Made by a program: the position numbers and the translations under genes. A stretch of 64,000 nucleotides of DNA. Source: an uncultured Bacteroides sp. Its GTDB lineage: Bacteria; Bacteroidota; Bacteroidia; Bacteroidales; Bacteroidaceae. How positions within the stretch are numbered: position 1 is the stretch's first letter; each line of letters opens with the position of its first letter. Where the stretch lies: assembly GCA_947038155.1 (NCBI GenBank), contig CAMQVH010000010.1, positions 33,222 to 97,221 on the forward strand, read 5' to 3'. Positions 54,104 to 63,824 of the stretch are shown here, one piece after another. Under the pieces are notes generated by a model. That model did no database searches. It saw only the letters and a program-made list of their open reading frames with translations, and was not told where the DNA came from.

Positions 54104-55402
54104 TTACGATTTACTATTTATAACGGACTTCCGTTCTCTGCGACGAACAACCAGGATATCCAGTCCCAATACCAACAGCAATGGAATGATGAACCACAAA
54201 AATACATATCCCACGGTGTGGACGTCGCTCACCATCTTCTGCTGTCCCAACGACAGATTTTCCAGTTTGCCGGTCAGCACATATTCATCCGGTATATCCT
54301 CGTCACTCCATTTATTCAGAATCGTCCCGTTCTTTATCAACATCAATCCCGGGTTGGAGCGTACCATTGTCTTCAACGTTATATCATCCATCTGGCAGAA
54401 AGGATATTCCGCTCCGGTCTTATCCTTCCACAGTTCTATCTGTTCCTCAGGTGAAGAAGTCAGGCAATAGAACTTATAGCCATGCTCCACCGAGTAATCG
54501 TATATTTCGTTAATCAGGTCGATATTACTGTCGTCCGCTTCTTCAATCCGATGGGCAACCAACAGGAAAGTATATCCCATATCAGTCAATACCTCTTCCG
54601 TTATATCGTCTCCCGTGCGCAAGTCCATCATAGAGAAATCATGGATAGGCGGTTCATAGCCTTTCTCTTTGAGTTTGGTACGTGTGTCGACAAATGTCCA
54701 CGTACTGTCCGGATAGTTATCCAGCGTAAACTCTTTCTTTTCCCCATTCTTCTCTAAAATAAAGATACTTTCATATACACTTGGTTTTGCTCCTTCGGGC
54801 GTTGTCATTCCCTCCGGAATATTCTTTCCTATCTTGTAGGGGCGAAAGTCTAAAACAGGCAAACGGTCCAAGCAATAGAATGACAGGGAAAATACAAAGA
54901 AGAGTGTATATAAGGAAACCAGCCATGCCATTTTCACACTGATAAAGCGGATCAGCATCGTTCTGTAACGGAATGCTGCGATTGCAGCAAGTGACAGTAT
55001 GACATTCTTGCCGAATGTTTCCCAATTCGTCAATATCCAGGCATCACCGAAACAACCGCAGTCTGCAACCGGATCGAAGATTGCAAGATACAGAGTCAAC
55101 GGTGTCATGACAATCATCAACATCAACGCCAATGAAGAGGCCAATGTTCTCCGCGTACCAAAGAACAGGGAGATGCCGACAAAAAACTCAATGGCGGATA
55201 GCGTAATGCCCCCCAACAGAGGGAAAAATGAAGGAAACCAGGAAGCCATGCCGAATGCAGTCAGATAATCCTGTATCTTATACTGGAAACCCAGCGGATC
55301 AACTGCCTTCACAAACCCGGAGAAAATAAACGAAGCCGCTAAAAGAAAGCGACTGGTATTTGCTACCACTCCCTGAATGATATGTAGGTTCTTATCCTTC
55401 AA
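54104..55402 (-). CDS. DoxX-family membrane protein with thioredoxin-like tail
   Basis: 432 residues. Residues 10-160 hold four TM segments of the DoxX/MauE type (LLAASFIFSGFVKAVDPLGFQYKIQDYL). After another TM segment (about 170-190) comes a periplasmic domain of about 200 residues that reads like a thioredoxin-fold remnant (EVLTDMGYTFLLVAHRIEEAD) without a CxxC. A final TM (LWFIIPLLLVLGLDILV) ends in a basic tail. The function is unknown. Its start overlaps the DUF1599 gene by 11 bases and it is followed by tpiA. Confidence 0.82.
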   Translation of the reverse strand: MKDKNLHIIQGVVANTSRFLLAASFIFSGFVKAVDPLGFQYKIQDYLTAFGMASWFPSFFPLLGGITLSAIEFFVGISLFFGTRRTLASSLALMLMIVMTPLTLYLAIFDPVADCGCFGDAWILTNWETFGKNVILSLAAIAAFRYRTMLIRFISVKMAWLVSLYTLFFVFSLSFYCLDRLPVLDFRPYKIGKNIPEGMTTPEGAKPSVYESIFILEKNGEKKEFTLDNYPDSTWTFVDTRTKLKEKGYEPPIHDFSMMDLRTGDDITEEVLTDMGYTFLLVAHRIEEADDSNIDLINEIYDYSVEHGYKFYCLTSSPEEQIELWKDKTGAEYPFCQMDDITLKTMVRSNPGLMLIKNGTILNKWSDEDIPDEYVLTGKLENLSLGQQKMVSDVHTVGYVFLWFIIPLLLVLGLDILVVRRRERKSVINSKS

Positions 55403-55934
55403 ATTCTATCTTTATGAGTCCGAAAACAGAGTAATTTATCATATCCATGTAATTGGCATCGATTCCCTCAGACACCAATGTATTGCCGGACAGGCTTTCA
55501 ATCTGCTTGGTACGGTATATCTTCATCAAAATCAAGTCCGTGTAAGAGCTGACACGCATACTCCGCCAAGCCTCGTCATAGTCATGATTTTTGGCAAGCA
55601 TCAGTTCTAATGCTTCTTTAGCGTATTTATCATATAAAGCCATCGCTTCTTCATTACTGATATCGGCAGATTCGGCATAGCCCAACTCCAACTGGATAAG
55701 TCCGATAATTCCATAGTTGACAATTGCGATAAATTCAGCACGGATTCCTTCATCAATCAAGGTCACTCCCTTAGTTTCGATACTACGGATCCGGTTGGCT
55801 TTGATAAAAATCTGGTCAGTTACAGAAGCCGGACGCAGGATACGCCACGCAGACCCGTAATCGTGCAGCTTCTTGGAAAATAAGTCACGGCACAAAGCGA
55901 TGACATGTTCAAATTGTTGCTTGGTATCTTTCAT
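55392..55934 (-). CDS. DUF1599 protein (duplicated domain)
   Basis: 180 residues from ATG 55934 (MKDTKQQF). The longer start at 55964 is rejected because it would sit upstream of the probable transcription start. Two similar halves are visible: YGSAWRILRPASVTDQIFIKANRIRSIE and YDEAWRSMRVSSYTDLILMKIYRTKQIE, each followed by a related helix (EGIRAEFIAIVNYGIIGLIQLE and EGIDANYMDMINYSVFGLIKIE). This is the DUF1599 duplication. The biochemical role is unknown. It leads the DoxX-tpiA group. Confidence 0.87.
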   Translation of the reverse strand: MKDTKQQFEHVIALCRDLFSKKLHDYGSAWRILRPASVTDQIFIKANRIRSIETKGVTLIDEGIRAEFIAIVNYGIIGLIQLELGYAESADISNEEAMALYDKYAKEALELMLAKNHDYDEAWRSMRVSSYTDLILMKIYRTKQIESLSGNTLVSEGIDANYMDMINYSVFGLIKIEFEG

Positions 55935-55952
55935 CTTCTTCCAAATAGTGCG

Positions 55953-55960
55953 CAAAGGTA
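55953..55960 (-). promoter_or_regulatory. -7 promoter element for the DUF1599 gene
   Basis: Read on the - strand: TACCTTTG, matching TAnnTTTG, 18 bases before the ATG at 55934. It sets the start of that gene. Confidence 0.6.
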
Positions 55961-55979
55961 ACAATAATTAAGTAAAAAC

Positions 55980-56018
55980 AGAAAGAGGGCACTCTAAATT
56001 ATATTAAAGTGCCCTCTT
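55980..56018 (-). terminator. Terminator of the M23 peptidase gene
   Basis: AGAGGGCACT (55984-55993) pairs perfectly with AGTGCCCTCT (56008-56017). On the - strand the hairpin is followed by a T-rich tract (TTTCTGTTTTTAC). It lies about 40 bases past the peptidase stop. Confidence 0.82.
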
Positions 56019-56055
56019 CCAAAGCTATTGTATTACTGTTTTATAAGCAAGCGGG

Positions 56056-56928
56056 TTATGAACAACGCAAAACCTGTCCGATACGCAAAGTTGTAGTCGG
56101 TTTGATACGGTTCAATTTACAAAGTGTGCTGACCGACACTCCACGCAATTTGGCAATGCGTGATAAAGTATCTCCACTCTTCACCTTATGATAGCGGATT
56201 GCTCCATCGGCTACCTGAGTATCATGTGAGCCTGCGCGTTTCACGCCTTTTGTCTTTCTGAACGTATAAGTATCGGCAACAATATCTTGTTTCGGGAAGT
56301 CGAACATATAAACCGGATTGATTGCAATTCCCAAGAAACGGGTTTCAAAATGCAGGTGCGAACCGGTAGAGCGTCCCGTATTGCCCCCCAAACCAATAAC
56401 CTCTCCTGCTTTCACTAATTGGTTTTCCTCAACCAATTGTTTGGACAAGTGGCCATATACAGTCTCCAAGCCATTATCATGACGGATAACGACATATTTA
56501 CCATATCCTCTCCGCTCGTATTTTACGATACGCACTTTACCGTCAAAAGCTGCCACAATAGTATCCCCGATGTTCACTTTCAAGTCAAGTCCATTGTGCA
56601 TTCTTCTCCAACGGGGTCCGAAAGGTGAAGTAATTTTCGTGCTCGAAGTTGGCATATGGAAGCCTGTCAGGTCGATAGTGTAAGTTTCAGGGATAATAGC
56701 ATTTCCATAAGTATGTACATACTGGTTGTTCCAGTTAGGATAAAGACTTAGGGCAGGGTATTCGGACTGTTCGGCGCGGATTTGCTTTTGCAATGCCAAA
56801 GAGTCTACAGATTTTAATTTTTTGTCTATCGGTGCCTGGCGGGCAATCAGGTCTTGAGAGAAAGAGCTCAGACTAACCATAGCCGCTACGGCCACCAATC
56901 CAGTTTTAATAATGCAATTGAAATTCAT
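56056..56928 (-). CDS. M23 metallopeptidase with LysM domain
   Basis: 290 residues with a signal peptide. The M23 (LytM) domain is at about 95-200: FGPRWRRMHNGLDLKVNIGDTI with the zinc His and Asp, YGHLSKQL and GSHLHFETRF with the remaining His residues. Residues about 243-290 are a LysM module (YHKVKSGDTLSRIAKLRGVSVSTLCKLN). Metal ligands appear intact, so it should be an active peptidoglycan endopeptidase rather than a regulator. It is a single gene with its own terminator. Confidence 0.93.
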   Translation of the reverse strand: MNFNCIIKTGLVAVAAMVSLSSFSQDLIARQAPIDKKLKSVDSLALQKQIRAEQSEYPALSLYPNWNNQYVHTYGNAIIPETYTIDLTGFHMPTSSTKITSPFGPRWRRMHNGLDLKVNIGDTIVAAFDGKVRIVKYERRGYGKYVVIRHDNGLETVYGHLSKQLVEENQLVKAGEVIGLGGNTGRSTGSHLHFETRFLGIAINPVYMFDFPKQDIVADTYTFRKTKGVKRAGSHDTQVADGAIRYHKVKSGDTLSRIAKLRGVSVSTLCKLNRIKPTTTLRIGQVLRCS

Positions 56929-56947
56929 TCGTTCTTTGTCAATTCAT

Positions 56948-57412
56948 TTAATATTCATCGTTTGCATACAGGTAGTCAAATGTCGCCTGTTTGTAATCGA
57001 ATATCTCTTCCGGTTTAAAAAATCTCTTTAATTCAATAGCTGCAGTCTCCGGTGAATCGGAAGCATGAACTATATTCTCTTGAAAACTCATGCTGTAATC
57101 CCCACGAATAGTTCCCGGGGCAGCCAGACGTCCATTAGTTGGTCCTGCCAATGTACGGACCGTTTGAATAGCATCCACACCCTCAAAACAACAAACAACA
57201 ACAGGAGCTGTCATCATTGAATCTTTCACACGTTGAAAGAACGGTTTTCCACTGAGGTGGGCATAATGTTCGCTTAGCAATTCATCTGTCAGTTGCATCA
57301 TCTTCATGCCGGCCAACCGCAATCCTTTACGTTCGAAACGATGAGTAATCTCACCAATCAGTCCCCGTTGTAGGGTACACGGTTTTAAAATGACCAGCGT
57401 TTTTTCAAGCAT
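56948..57412 (-). CDS. ndk: Nucleoside diphosphate kinase
   Basis: 154 residues. The catalytic His is in NIVHASDSPETAAIELKRFF, and the nucleotide-binding segment VRTLAGPTNGRLAAPGTIRGDY precedes it. The N-terminal EKTLVILKPCTLQRGLIG is the usual first strand. It balances nucleoside triphosphates. A -7-like element lies about 52 bases upstream of the start. Confidence 0.96.
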   Translation of the reverse strand: MLEKTLVILKPCTLQRGLIGEITHRFERKGLRLAGMKMMQLTDELLSEHYAHLSGKPFFQRVKDSMMTAPVVVCCFEGVDAIQTVRTLAGPTNGRLAAPGTIRGDYSMSFQENIVHASDSPETAAIELKRFFKPEEIFDYKQATFDYLYANDEY

Positions 57413-57463
57413 AATACTCGACTTTTCAAATGGTTAAACGATACATTTACTAAAAAATTCCTC

Positions 57464-57471
57464 CAAAGGTA
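57464..57471 (-). promoter_or_regulatory. Probable -7 promoter element for ndk
   Basis: TACCTTTG on the - strand, matching TAnnTTTG. The -33 position carries only a TTTC/TTG-like element. The rest of the 57413-57634 gap shows a small GC-poor hairpin only. Confidence 0.5.
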
Positions 57472-57634
57472 GTATTTTCCTACGAAACAACAAGGGAGTT
57501 ATTAACTATTTTTCAGATGATTAGCAACAAGAGAGAAAAGGAATGAGTCTTTAACTCCCTATAAATAGGAGAGATAAGAGCCAAATATGTTATGCAACAC
57601 ATTTACGCAAACAAGTTGCATGTTTAACCGTTTT

Positions 57635-59731
57635 TCAACTAATGGCAGCCCAGTTAACATTCGTTTTCCGCAGGGATTTGAGTTGCCGCCATAGTATTTC
57701 ATTCTCCGGATTCTGTGCCGCAGGGTCTTGCTCTACAATCTCTTCGGCTATAGCACGTACGTATTGCAGCAGTTGCCCGTCACGGGCAATATCGGCAATC
57801 TTCAAGTCGAAAGCCACACCGCTCTGCTGGGTTCCTTCGAGGTCGCCGGGACCACGCAGTTTCAGGTCGGCCTCCGCTATTTCAAAGCCGTCATTGGTAC
57901 GTACCATGATTTCAAGCCGTTTACGGGTGTCTTCGGTCAGTTTATAGTTGGTCACCAGGATACAATAAGACTGGTCGGCGCCACGCCCTACCCGACCGCG
58001 CAACTGGTGCAACTGCGAGAGTCCGAAACGTTCGGCATTTTCAATAATCATCACCGAAGCGTTAGGCACGTTCACTCCTACTTCGATTACTGTCGTAGCT
58101 ACCATTATCTGTGCTTTTCCCGAAATGAAAAGTTGCATCTGCTCGTCTTTTTCGGCTGCTTTCATTTTGCCGTGCACCTTGCAGACCGTACATTTGGGAA
58201 ATTCTTCAAGAATATACCGGTAGCCTTCTTCAAGATTCTTCAAATCAATCTTTTCGCTCTCCTTTATTAAAGGATAAACGATATAAACCTGACGTCCTTC
58301 GTCAATTTGTTTCTGCACAAAACGGTACATGCTCTCACGGCGATTGTCAAACTGATGGACGGTGGTTATCGGTTTCCGGCCGGGGGGAAGTTCGTCAATA
58401 ACGGAAACATCCAAGTCTCCATACAGGGTCATTGCCAGTGTACGGGGAATGGGCGTCGCAGTCATAACAAGCACATGCGGCGGTTGGTTATTCTTGCTCC
58501 AAAGGCGGGCGCGTTGCGCCACACCAAAACGATGCTGCTCGTCAATGACGACAAAACCCAATGAAGAGAAATTGACAGTATCCTCAATGACGGCATGCGT
58601 ACCTATCAGAATATGCACGTCTCCTGTCAGCAGACCGGTAAGGATGCTTTCCCTTCTTTTTCCTTTGACGGAACCGGTCAGCAGTTCGACTCGGATATCC
58701 ATTCCGAAAAGCAGTTCCTTTATCGTTTCATAATGCTGGTTTGCCAGAATTTCGGTAGGTGCCATCATACACGCCTGATAACCATTATCCAAGGCAAGCA
58801 GCATGCTCATCAAGGCAACGAGCGTTTTCCCGCTACCTACATCCCCCTGCAAAAGACGGTTCATCTGCCGTCCGCCGCCTACGTCGTTGCGAATTTCTTT
58901 CAATACCCGTTTCTGCGCCCCTGTCAGTTGAAAAGGCAGGTTCTTTGTATAAAACGTATTGAATATGTCGCCTACTTTCTCAAAGATATAGCCGCGGTAT
59001 CTCCGTTGTCTGTCTTTGGCATAGCGGAGGATATTGAGCTGTACATAAAACAGTTCCTCGAATTTAAGACGATACTGCGCCCTGCGAAGCAAGTCGGGAT
59101 TTGTCGGGAAGTGGATATTCCGAAGAGCCTCCGTGAGCGGCATCAAATGATGTTCCGCCAATAGTTTGGGAGAAAGCGTTTCGGGCAGAGGTTCCTGTAT
59201 CTGCTGAATCACAACCGCCATCATCTTCTCAATCGCGTGAGAGTTGAGGAAGCTGCGTTTCATTTTCTCCGTCGTATTATAATAAGGTTGCAGACCTACG
59301 GAAGAAAGTTTCAGGTCATCCGTCTTGTCCACATCGGGGTGAGCTACATTGATACGCCCGTTGAAAACGGTCGGTTTGCCGAAGATGATATATTCTTCGT
59401 GAAGTTTATATTTGCCTAGGATATACTTTATCCCTTGAAACCACACTAAATCCACTACGCCCGTACCGTCCGAGAAATGAGCGGTAAGACGTCGTTGACG
59501 CCCTTCGCCAATGGTCTCGAAACCGAGGATTTCTCCTTTCAGCTGGATATACGGCATATTACCATCTATTTCGTGAATGTAATAGATGCGGCTCCGGTCA
59601 ACGTATTTGTAAGGGAAGTAATAAATTAAATCGTGCAAGGAGTATATTCCCAGCTCCTTGTTTAATACGGCAGCCTTCTGTGGCCCTACCCCGGAGATGA
59701 ATTTTATGTCGCGTGTGACTAAATCGAACAT
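57635..59731 (-). CDS. recG: ATP-dependent DNA helicase RecG
   Basis: 698 residues. The N-terminal wedge/OB domain (about 60-150) is followed by Walker A GDVGSGKT, the DEQH box (FVVIDEQHRFGV), TATPIPRTLAMTLYGDLDVS, and motif VI QLRGRVGRG. The C-terminal TRG motif region is present (ERLEIMVRTNDGFEIAEADLKLRGPGD). It remodels stalled forks and Holliday junctions. The start abuts ispD and it is the last gene of the pdxJ-to-recG run. Confidence 0.96.
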   Translation of the reverse strand: MFDLVTRDIKFISGVGPQKAAVLNKELGIYSLHDLIYYFPYKYVDRSRIYYIHEIDGNMPYIQLKGEILGFETIGEGRQRRLTAHFSDGTGVVDLVWFQGIKYILGKYKLHEEYIIFGKPTVFNGRINVAHPDVDKTDDLKLSSVGLQPYYNTTEKMKRSFLNSHAIEKMMAVVIQQIQEPLPETLSPKLLAEHHLMPLTEALRNIHFPTNPDLLRRAQYRLKFEELFYVQLNILRYAKDRQRRYRGYIFEKVGDIFNTFYTKNLPFQLTGAQKRVLKEIRNDVGGGRQMNRLLQGDVGSGKTLVALMSMLLALDNGYQACMMAPTEILANQHYETIKELLFGMDIRVELLTGSVKGKRRESILTGLLTGDVHILIGTHAVIEDTVNFSSLGFVVIDEQHRFGVAQRARLWSKNNQPPHVLVMTATPIPRTLAMTLYGDLDVSVIDELPPGRKPITTVHQFDNRRESMYRFVQKQIDEGRQVYIVYPLIKESEKIDLKNLEEGYRYILEEFPKCTVCKVHGKMKAAEKDEQMQLFISGKAQIMVATTVIEVGVNVPNASVMIIENAERFGLSQLHQLRGRVGRGADQSYCILVTNYKLTEDTRKRLEIMVRTNDGFEIAEADLKLRGPGDLEGTQQSGVAFDLKIADIARDGQLLQYVRAIAEEIVEQDPAAQNPENEILWRQLKSLRKTNVNWAAIS

Positions 59732-60391
59732 TTACAACAGAGCACTCCCCACTTTCAAGTCGAAAGGGGTTGTTATTTTTATATTTTCACGATTACCTTC
59801 TGCCAGATATACAGGTATGCCCATTGCCTCCACCACTGAGGCATCATCCGTAAAGAACGGGGTAAACTCCTGCGCATAAGCCCGTTTCAGCAGTTCAGTT
59901 TCAAAGACTTGAGGGGTCTGCACCAGTTTATAATCATTGCGGCTGACTGTTTCACTGCCGTCATCCGTCAGATGGCGCAACGTCTCCACTACATCAACCA
60001 CCGGAATCACAGCTTTCTGCTCTTCCGCCAAATCATAGCAACGTTGAATCACCTCTACCGAGACAAACGGGCGGACACCATCATGCACTCCCACCAGTCC
60101 GGGTTCCCGCACCAATGCCAAACCATTCTTTACCGAATGGAAACGCGTCCCTCCACCATCGGCAATCAGATGCTCTACGTCAAAGCCGTGTTCTTCGCAG
60201 AGCTGTCTCCAGAAGCCCTGCTGCTCTTTGGGAAGCACTAATATAATCTGGAGTGAAGCGTCATACTTCCTGAATACTTCCAGCGTATGCATCAACACAG
60301 GTTTACCGCCGATAGGAAGGAACTGCTTCGGAAGCTCACTCCCCATTCGCAAGCCCTTTCCACCGGCGACAATAATTACAGATTTCTTCAT
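59732..60391 (-). CDS. ispD: 2-C-methyl-D-erythritol 4-phosphate cytidylyltransferase
   Basis: 219 residues from ATG 60391 ([13 protein letters not shown]); an upstream start at 60418 overlaps the DJ-1 gene and precedes the conserved N-terminus. The CTP-binding loop is [33 protein letters not shown] and [11 protein letters not shown] are the other signature blocks. It makes CDP-ME in the MEP isoprenoid pathway. Its stop abuts recG. Confidence 0.94.
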   Translation of the reverse strand: MKKSVIIVAGGKGLRMGSELPKQFLPIGGKPVLMHTLEVFRKYDASLQIILVLPKEQQGFWRQLCEEHGFDVEHLIADGGGTRFHSVKNGLALVREPGLVGVHDGVRPFVSVEVIQRCYDLAEEQKAVIPVVDVVETLRHLTDDGSETVSRNDYKLVQTPQVFETELLKRAYAQEFTPFFTDDASVVEAMGIPVYLAEGNRENIKITTPFDLKVGSALL

Positions 60392-60402
60392 GGACAGGCA
60401 GC

Positions 60403-60954
60403 TTAGTGTTTTACGCACATCGCCTCTACCAGTTCTTCCACCTTTTCTTTACCTACCAACAGGTCAACGATAGTCAAAGCAAACTCCATGGTAGCGCCCG
60501 GTCCCATTCCCGTAATGATGTTTCCGTCACGGACAACGTGTTCATTGGCACATTCCGCACCTTCCAGATATTGTTCGAAACTCGGATAACATGTCGCTTT
60601 CTTGCCTTTCAGCAGCCCCAGTTTGCCCAATACCATCGGAGCCGCACAAATGGCAGCGACAGGTTTGCCTTTTCCGGCAAAGTCAAGGATTAGCTTACGC
60701 AACCCTTCGTGCTTGTCGAGCGTAGCTGCTCCCGGCATTCCCCCCGGTAAGAACAAAAGTTCAGCATCGAAGAAATCGCAATTCACAAAATTGATGTCAC
60801 AAAAAACGGACACGTCATGTGCGCCTACTACAATTTCGTCCGGAGTGACAGATACGATTTTTACGTTCAGTCCGGCACGTCTCAGTATGTCAATAGTGGT
60901 AAAGGCTTCGATTTCTTCAAAACCATCTGCAAAAAATGCGTACACAGTTCCCAT
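60403..60954 (-). CDS. DJ-1/PfpI family protein
   Basis: 183 residues. The nucleophile elbow [26 protein letters not shown] carries the Cys, with [11 protein letters not shown] before it and a Glu near the N-terminus ([12 protein letters not shown]), the DJ-1 triad environment. Members act as glyoxalases or deglycases, and annotation as ThiJ is common. It lies between tonB and ispD in the same run. Confidence 0.92.
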   Translation of the reverse strand: MGTVYAFFADGFEEIEAFTTIDILRRAGLNVKIVSVTPDEIVVGAHDVSVFCDINFVNCDFFDAELLFLPGGMPGAATLDKHEGLRKLILDFAGKGKPVAAICAAPMVLGKLGLLKGKKATCYPSFEQYLEGAECANEHVVRDGNIITGMGPGATMEFALTIVDLLVGKEKVEELVEAMCVKH

Positions 60955-60983
60955 AATGCTATCTATTTTGGTTAATGATACTT

Positions 60984-61862
60984 CTATCTCAAATTAAAGT
61001 AATACGTAATTGTTCCCGTTTGATTCGTCACCCCGTCCACTGCTTCAAAACGAGCTTTCTTAGCTGCATCCAAAGCTGCCTTACGCAAAGTCCGGTCAGA
61101 GGTATTCGTCAAAGAGAGATTCACACTGGTTCCTACCACTAATCCCGCCGGGTTTACGGTGATATTCACCACAACACGTCCTTCCTCGCGTACATTACAT
61201 TCCGGTTTCGGCAAACGAGTACCTGCACCTAAAGAACGTCCGCCAAGGTCAAATGTTCCCTCACCACCTGTTCCTGTTTTCGCTCCGGTAAAAGAATTAC
61301 CATCTTTACTACCTTGGGTTCCCGTACCACTGGTTGCCGTACCTTTATTACCCGTCATTTGCGCTCCTTTTCCGAACGCACCGGATACTCTCTTTTTAGC
61401 GGTCTCTTCGGCAGCTTTACGTTCACGCTCCGCTTTTTCCTCCGCCAGTCGTTTCGCTTCCGCAGCTTTTTCCGCTTCCGTTTTTTCCGGCTTCTTCACC
61501 GGTTCTTTCGGCTTGACTACCTCTTTGGGTTTCACCGTTTCTTTTTTCGGTTCTTCCGTCTTAGGTTTCAGGGTTACTGTTTCCTCTTCGGTCTGCGTCA
61601 ATAAATCCTGTTCGGAAGGAAGTTCCGGTTCAGTCTCCGCGGGTGCTGCCGCATCTTCATCCATAATATCCACATCTACCAGAGAGGGATCATCAAAACC
61701 ATTTGCTGCGTCTACATCTCCCATCATCACAGGCACTCCGCCTGCATCCTCGTCCGGCCGGGGAACGGTAAAGCTCACCAGAATCAAAAGAGCAATCACT
61801 GCCACGTGTACCAACAATGTACCCAGCACTCCTATGTATTCACCCTTTTTTCTTCTGTCCAT
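60984..61862 (-). CDS. TonB-like energy transducer
   Basis: 292 residues. One N-terminal TM (about 13-31, GTLLVHVAVIALLILVSF), then a long Glu/Lys/Pro-rich stalk (about 85-155, with repeated VKPKE and KKPEK units and a charged helical EAEKAAEAKR block), a Gly/Thr linker, and a C-terminal TonB-like fold (GRVVVNITVNPAGLVVGTSV). It is encoded with exbD and exbB, so it should link the proton-driven motor to the outer membrane, possibly to SusC-type transporters. Confidence 0.9.
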   Translation of the reverse strand: MDRRKKGEYIGVLGTLLVHVAVIALLILVSFTVPRPDEDAGGVPVMMGDVDAANGFDDPSLVDVDIMDEDAAAPAETEPELPSEQDLLTQTEEETVTLKPKTEEPKKETVKPKEVVKPKEPVKKPEKTEAEKAAEAKRLAEEKAERERKAAEETAKKRVSGAFGKGAQMTGNKGTATSGTGTQGSKDGNSFTGAKTGTGGEGTFDLGGRSLGAGTRLPKPECNVREEGRVVVNITVNPAGLVVGTSVNLSLTNTSDRTLRKAALDAAKKARFEAVDGVTNQTGTITYYFNLR

Positions 61863-61868
61863 TGTTCC

Positions 61869-62285
61869 TTATTTGTTTTCAGGCGGGCGCGTAGCCAGCA
61901 CCATCTTAAAATGATTCTCGTTTGCGATGTTCAGCACCCGCACAATCTCGCGGTAAGGTACTGATTCATCCGCATACAATGCCACATACATTTCAGGTTC
62001 CTTCTCTGCACAACTCTGCAAGAATGATGTCAAATCATTCAATGCCACCGGTTGCTCCTTCTCGTTGCCGAAAGCGGCATAGAAGTTCAAGTCCTTATCA
62101 ATAACGACTCTTGTCAGCGGTTTCGCCGAGGTCTGTTGCTTGCCTTGCGGCAACAGCACTTTTATAGCATTGGGCGACACCACCGTAGAGGTTATCATAA
62201 AGAATATCAGCAACAGGAATATGACGTCCGTCATGGAAGCCATGCTGAAATTGGGCGATATTCTATTTCTTCTTTTTAATCCCAC
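61869..62285 (-). CDS. exbD: ExbD/TolR biopolymer transport protein
   Basis: 138 residues. A single TM (about 19-38, MTDVIFLLLIFFMITSTVV) carries the conserved Asp of the proton path, followed by a periplasmic domain (VVIDKDLNFYAAFGNEKEQP and ALYADESVPYREIVRVLNIA). It is part of the TonB-ExbB-ExbD motor, six bases upstream of tonB. Confidence 0.92.
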   Translation of the reverse strand: MGLKRRNRISPNFSMASMTDVIFLLLIFFMITSTVVSPNAIKVLLPQGKQQTSAKPLTRVVIDKDLNFYAAFGNEKEQPVALNDLTSFLQSCAEKEPEMYVALYADESVPYREIVRVLNIANENHFKMVLATRPPENK

Positions 62286-62368
62286 TTTATAAATGATTAG
62301 TGGTTAGCGATTCATGATTAACGTTCTCGGTTACTTTCCCCACTTTTACGCAGGTTCTCTTTCAGCCT

Positions 62369-63082
62369 TTATGTGGGCTCGTTCAGCAAGTCCATGAATT
62401 CCATCGTGCGAGACTCCATCTTGTTCACCACACGGTCTACAAGCATCACCAGATAGTTATAGGCAAACATGGCAATGATACCGACAATCAGACCACCGAC
62501 CGTAGTAATCATAGCTTCGTAGATACCGCCGGAAAGCAATGTGATGTCAATATTCCCGCTTCCCGCGTTCGCCATTTCGTAGAATGCACGCACCATACCG
62601 GTCACCGTTCCGAGGAATCCGAGCATCGGGGCGCCGCCGGAGATGGTGGCCATCACCGTCAGTCCTTTTTCAAGTTTCGCCACTTCGATGTTACCGACGT
62701 TCTCAATGGCAGCCTGCACGTCGTTGATAGGACGGCCCAGACGACTGATACCCTTTTCTATCATACGTGCCGACGGGGTGTTCATCGTACGGCAATAGTT
62801 AATGGCAGCTTTGATTTCACCGCTATGGATATAGTCTTTTATCCGTTCCATAAACATGGGGTCTTCCTTTCCTGCCTTACGAATCATATAGTTACGTTCG
62901 AAAAGAATATAGAAACAAACAACGGACAGCACGCCCAGCACAAGCATAATCCACCCACCCTTGACAGCCATATCAAGCATATCCATTTCGGAAGCATTCA
63001 CCTTTGTCAGGACAGGATTGGCGGTGGCCAGCGAGTCGGCCATATTCATAGCCCCTTGGAGTAACAAAATCATTGCATTCAT
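62369..63082 (-). CDS. exbB: ExbB/TolQ/MotA-family proton channel protein
   Basis: 237 residues with three TM segments: about 38-58 (WIMLVLGVLSVVCFYILF), about 140-160 and about 187-210. The conserved signature is APMLGFLGTVTGMVRAFYEMA, followed by ITLLSGGIYEAMITTVGGLIVGI. It forms the pentameric channel around ExbD. Its start overlaps the pdxJ stop by one base. Confidence 0.92.
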   Translation of the reverse strand: MNAMILLLQGAMNMADSLATANPVLTKVNASEMDMLDMAVKGGWIMLVLGVLSVVCFYILFERNYMIRKAGKEDPMFMERIKDYIHSGEIKAAINYCRTMNTPSARMIEKGISRLGRPINDVQAAIENVGNIEVAKLEKGLTVMATISGGAPMLGFLGTVTGMVRAFYEMANAGSGNIDITLLSGGIYEAMITTVGGLIVGIIAMFAYNYLVMLVDRVVNKMESRTMEFMDLLNEPT

Positions 63083-63795
63083 CAGCGTAGACAGTTTTTA
63101 TATTCCTGAACGGTGCGTTCCAGTCCCAAGTACAGTGCATCGCTAATCAATGCATGACCGATAGAAACTTCGTCCACCCAAGGAATGTTCTTATAGAAAT
63201 AGTTTAAATTCACAAGGTTCAAATCGTGTCCGGCATTCAAGCCGATGCCCAGTTTGCGGGCAGCCTTGGCAGCTTCGATAAAAGGAGCGATAGCTGCTTC
63301 AGGATTCTTCGGATAGTCCGTCGCATACGGTTCCGTGTAAAGTTCTACACGGTCGGCTCCTGCTTTTGCCGCATATTCCACCATTTCGGTGTCGGCAGCC
63401 ACAAAAACAGAAGTGCGGATACCTGCACTGTTGAACTGGTCGAGAACTTCGGTCAGAAATTCCAAGTTGGCTTTCGTATCCCACCCGGCATTGGAAGTAA
63501 TCTGCGAAGGGGCATCGGGAACCAAAGTCACCTGATGTGGTTTCACCTTCAGCACCAGGTCTATAAACTCCGGAGACGGATAGCCTTCGATATTGAATTC
63601 CGTCCGCAACAATGGGCGCAAAGCATATACGTCAGAATGGCGGATGTGACGTTCGTCGGGACGCGGATGAACAGTGATGCCATCCGCTCCAAAAGATTCA
63701 CAATCAAGTGCCACCTTCACCACATCGGGAACGTTTCCGCCACGGGCATTTCTCAGTGTGGCAATCTTATTTATGTTTACACTTAATTTAGTCAT
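63082..63795 (-). CDS. pdxJ: Pyridoxine 5'-phosphate synthase
   Basis: 237 residues from ATG 63795 ([20 protein letters not shown]); the open frame continues to 63879 but that part crosses the probable promoter and is not conserved. TIM-barrel signatures: [44 protein letters not shown] and [12 protein letters not shown]. It condenses 3-amino-2-oxopropyl phosphate and DXP in the DXP-dependent B6 pathway. First gene of the run ending in recG. Confidence 0.95.
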   Translation of the reverse strand: MTKLSVNINKIATLRNARGGNVPDVVKVALDCESFGADGITVHPRPDERHIRHSDVYALRPLLRTEFNIEGYPSPEFIDLVLKVKPHQVTLVPDAPSQITSNAGWDTKANLEFLTEVLDQFNSAGIRTSVFVAADTEMVEYAAKAGADRVELYTEPYATDYPKNPEAAIAPFIEAAKAARKLGIGLNAGHDLNLVNLNYFYKNIPWVDEVSIGHALISDALYLGLERTVQEYKNCLR

Positions 63796-63816
63796 AATTC
63801 TACTGTTAATTTGGCG

Positions 63817-63824
63817 CAAAAATA
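63817..63824 (-). promoter_or_regulatory. Probable -7 promoter element for pdxJ
   Basis: TATTTTTG on the - strand, matching TAnnTTTG, about 22 bases before the pdxJ ATG. No clear TTTG -33. Beyond it to the window end (63880-64000) I see no supported gene; a 31-codon frame from 63878 has no coding signature. Confidence 0.5.

Noticed and set aside
61159..61914. Long open frame on the + strand opposite tonB
   Set aside because: Shadow of the Glu/Lys/Pro-rich stalk; the encoded protein is Ser/Phe low-complexity without a domain.
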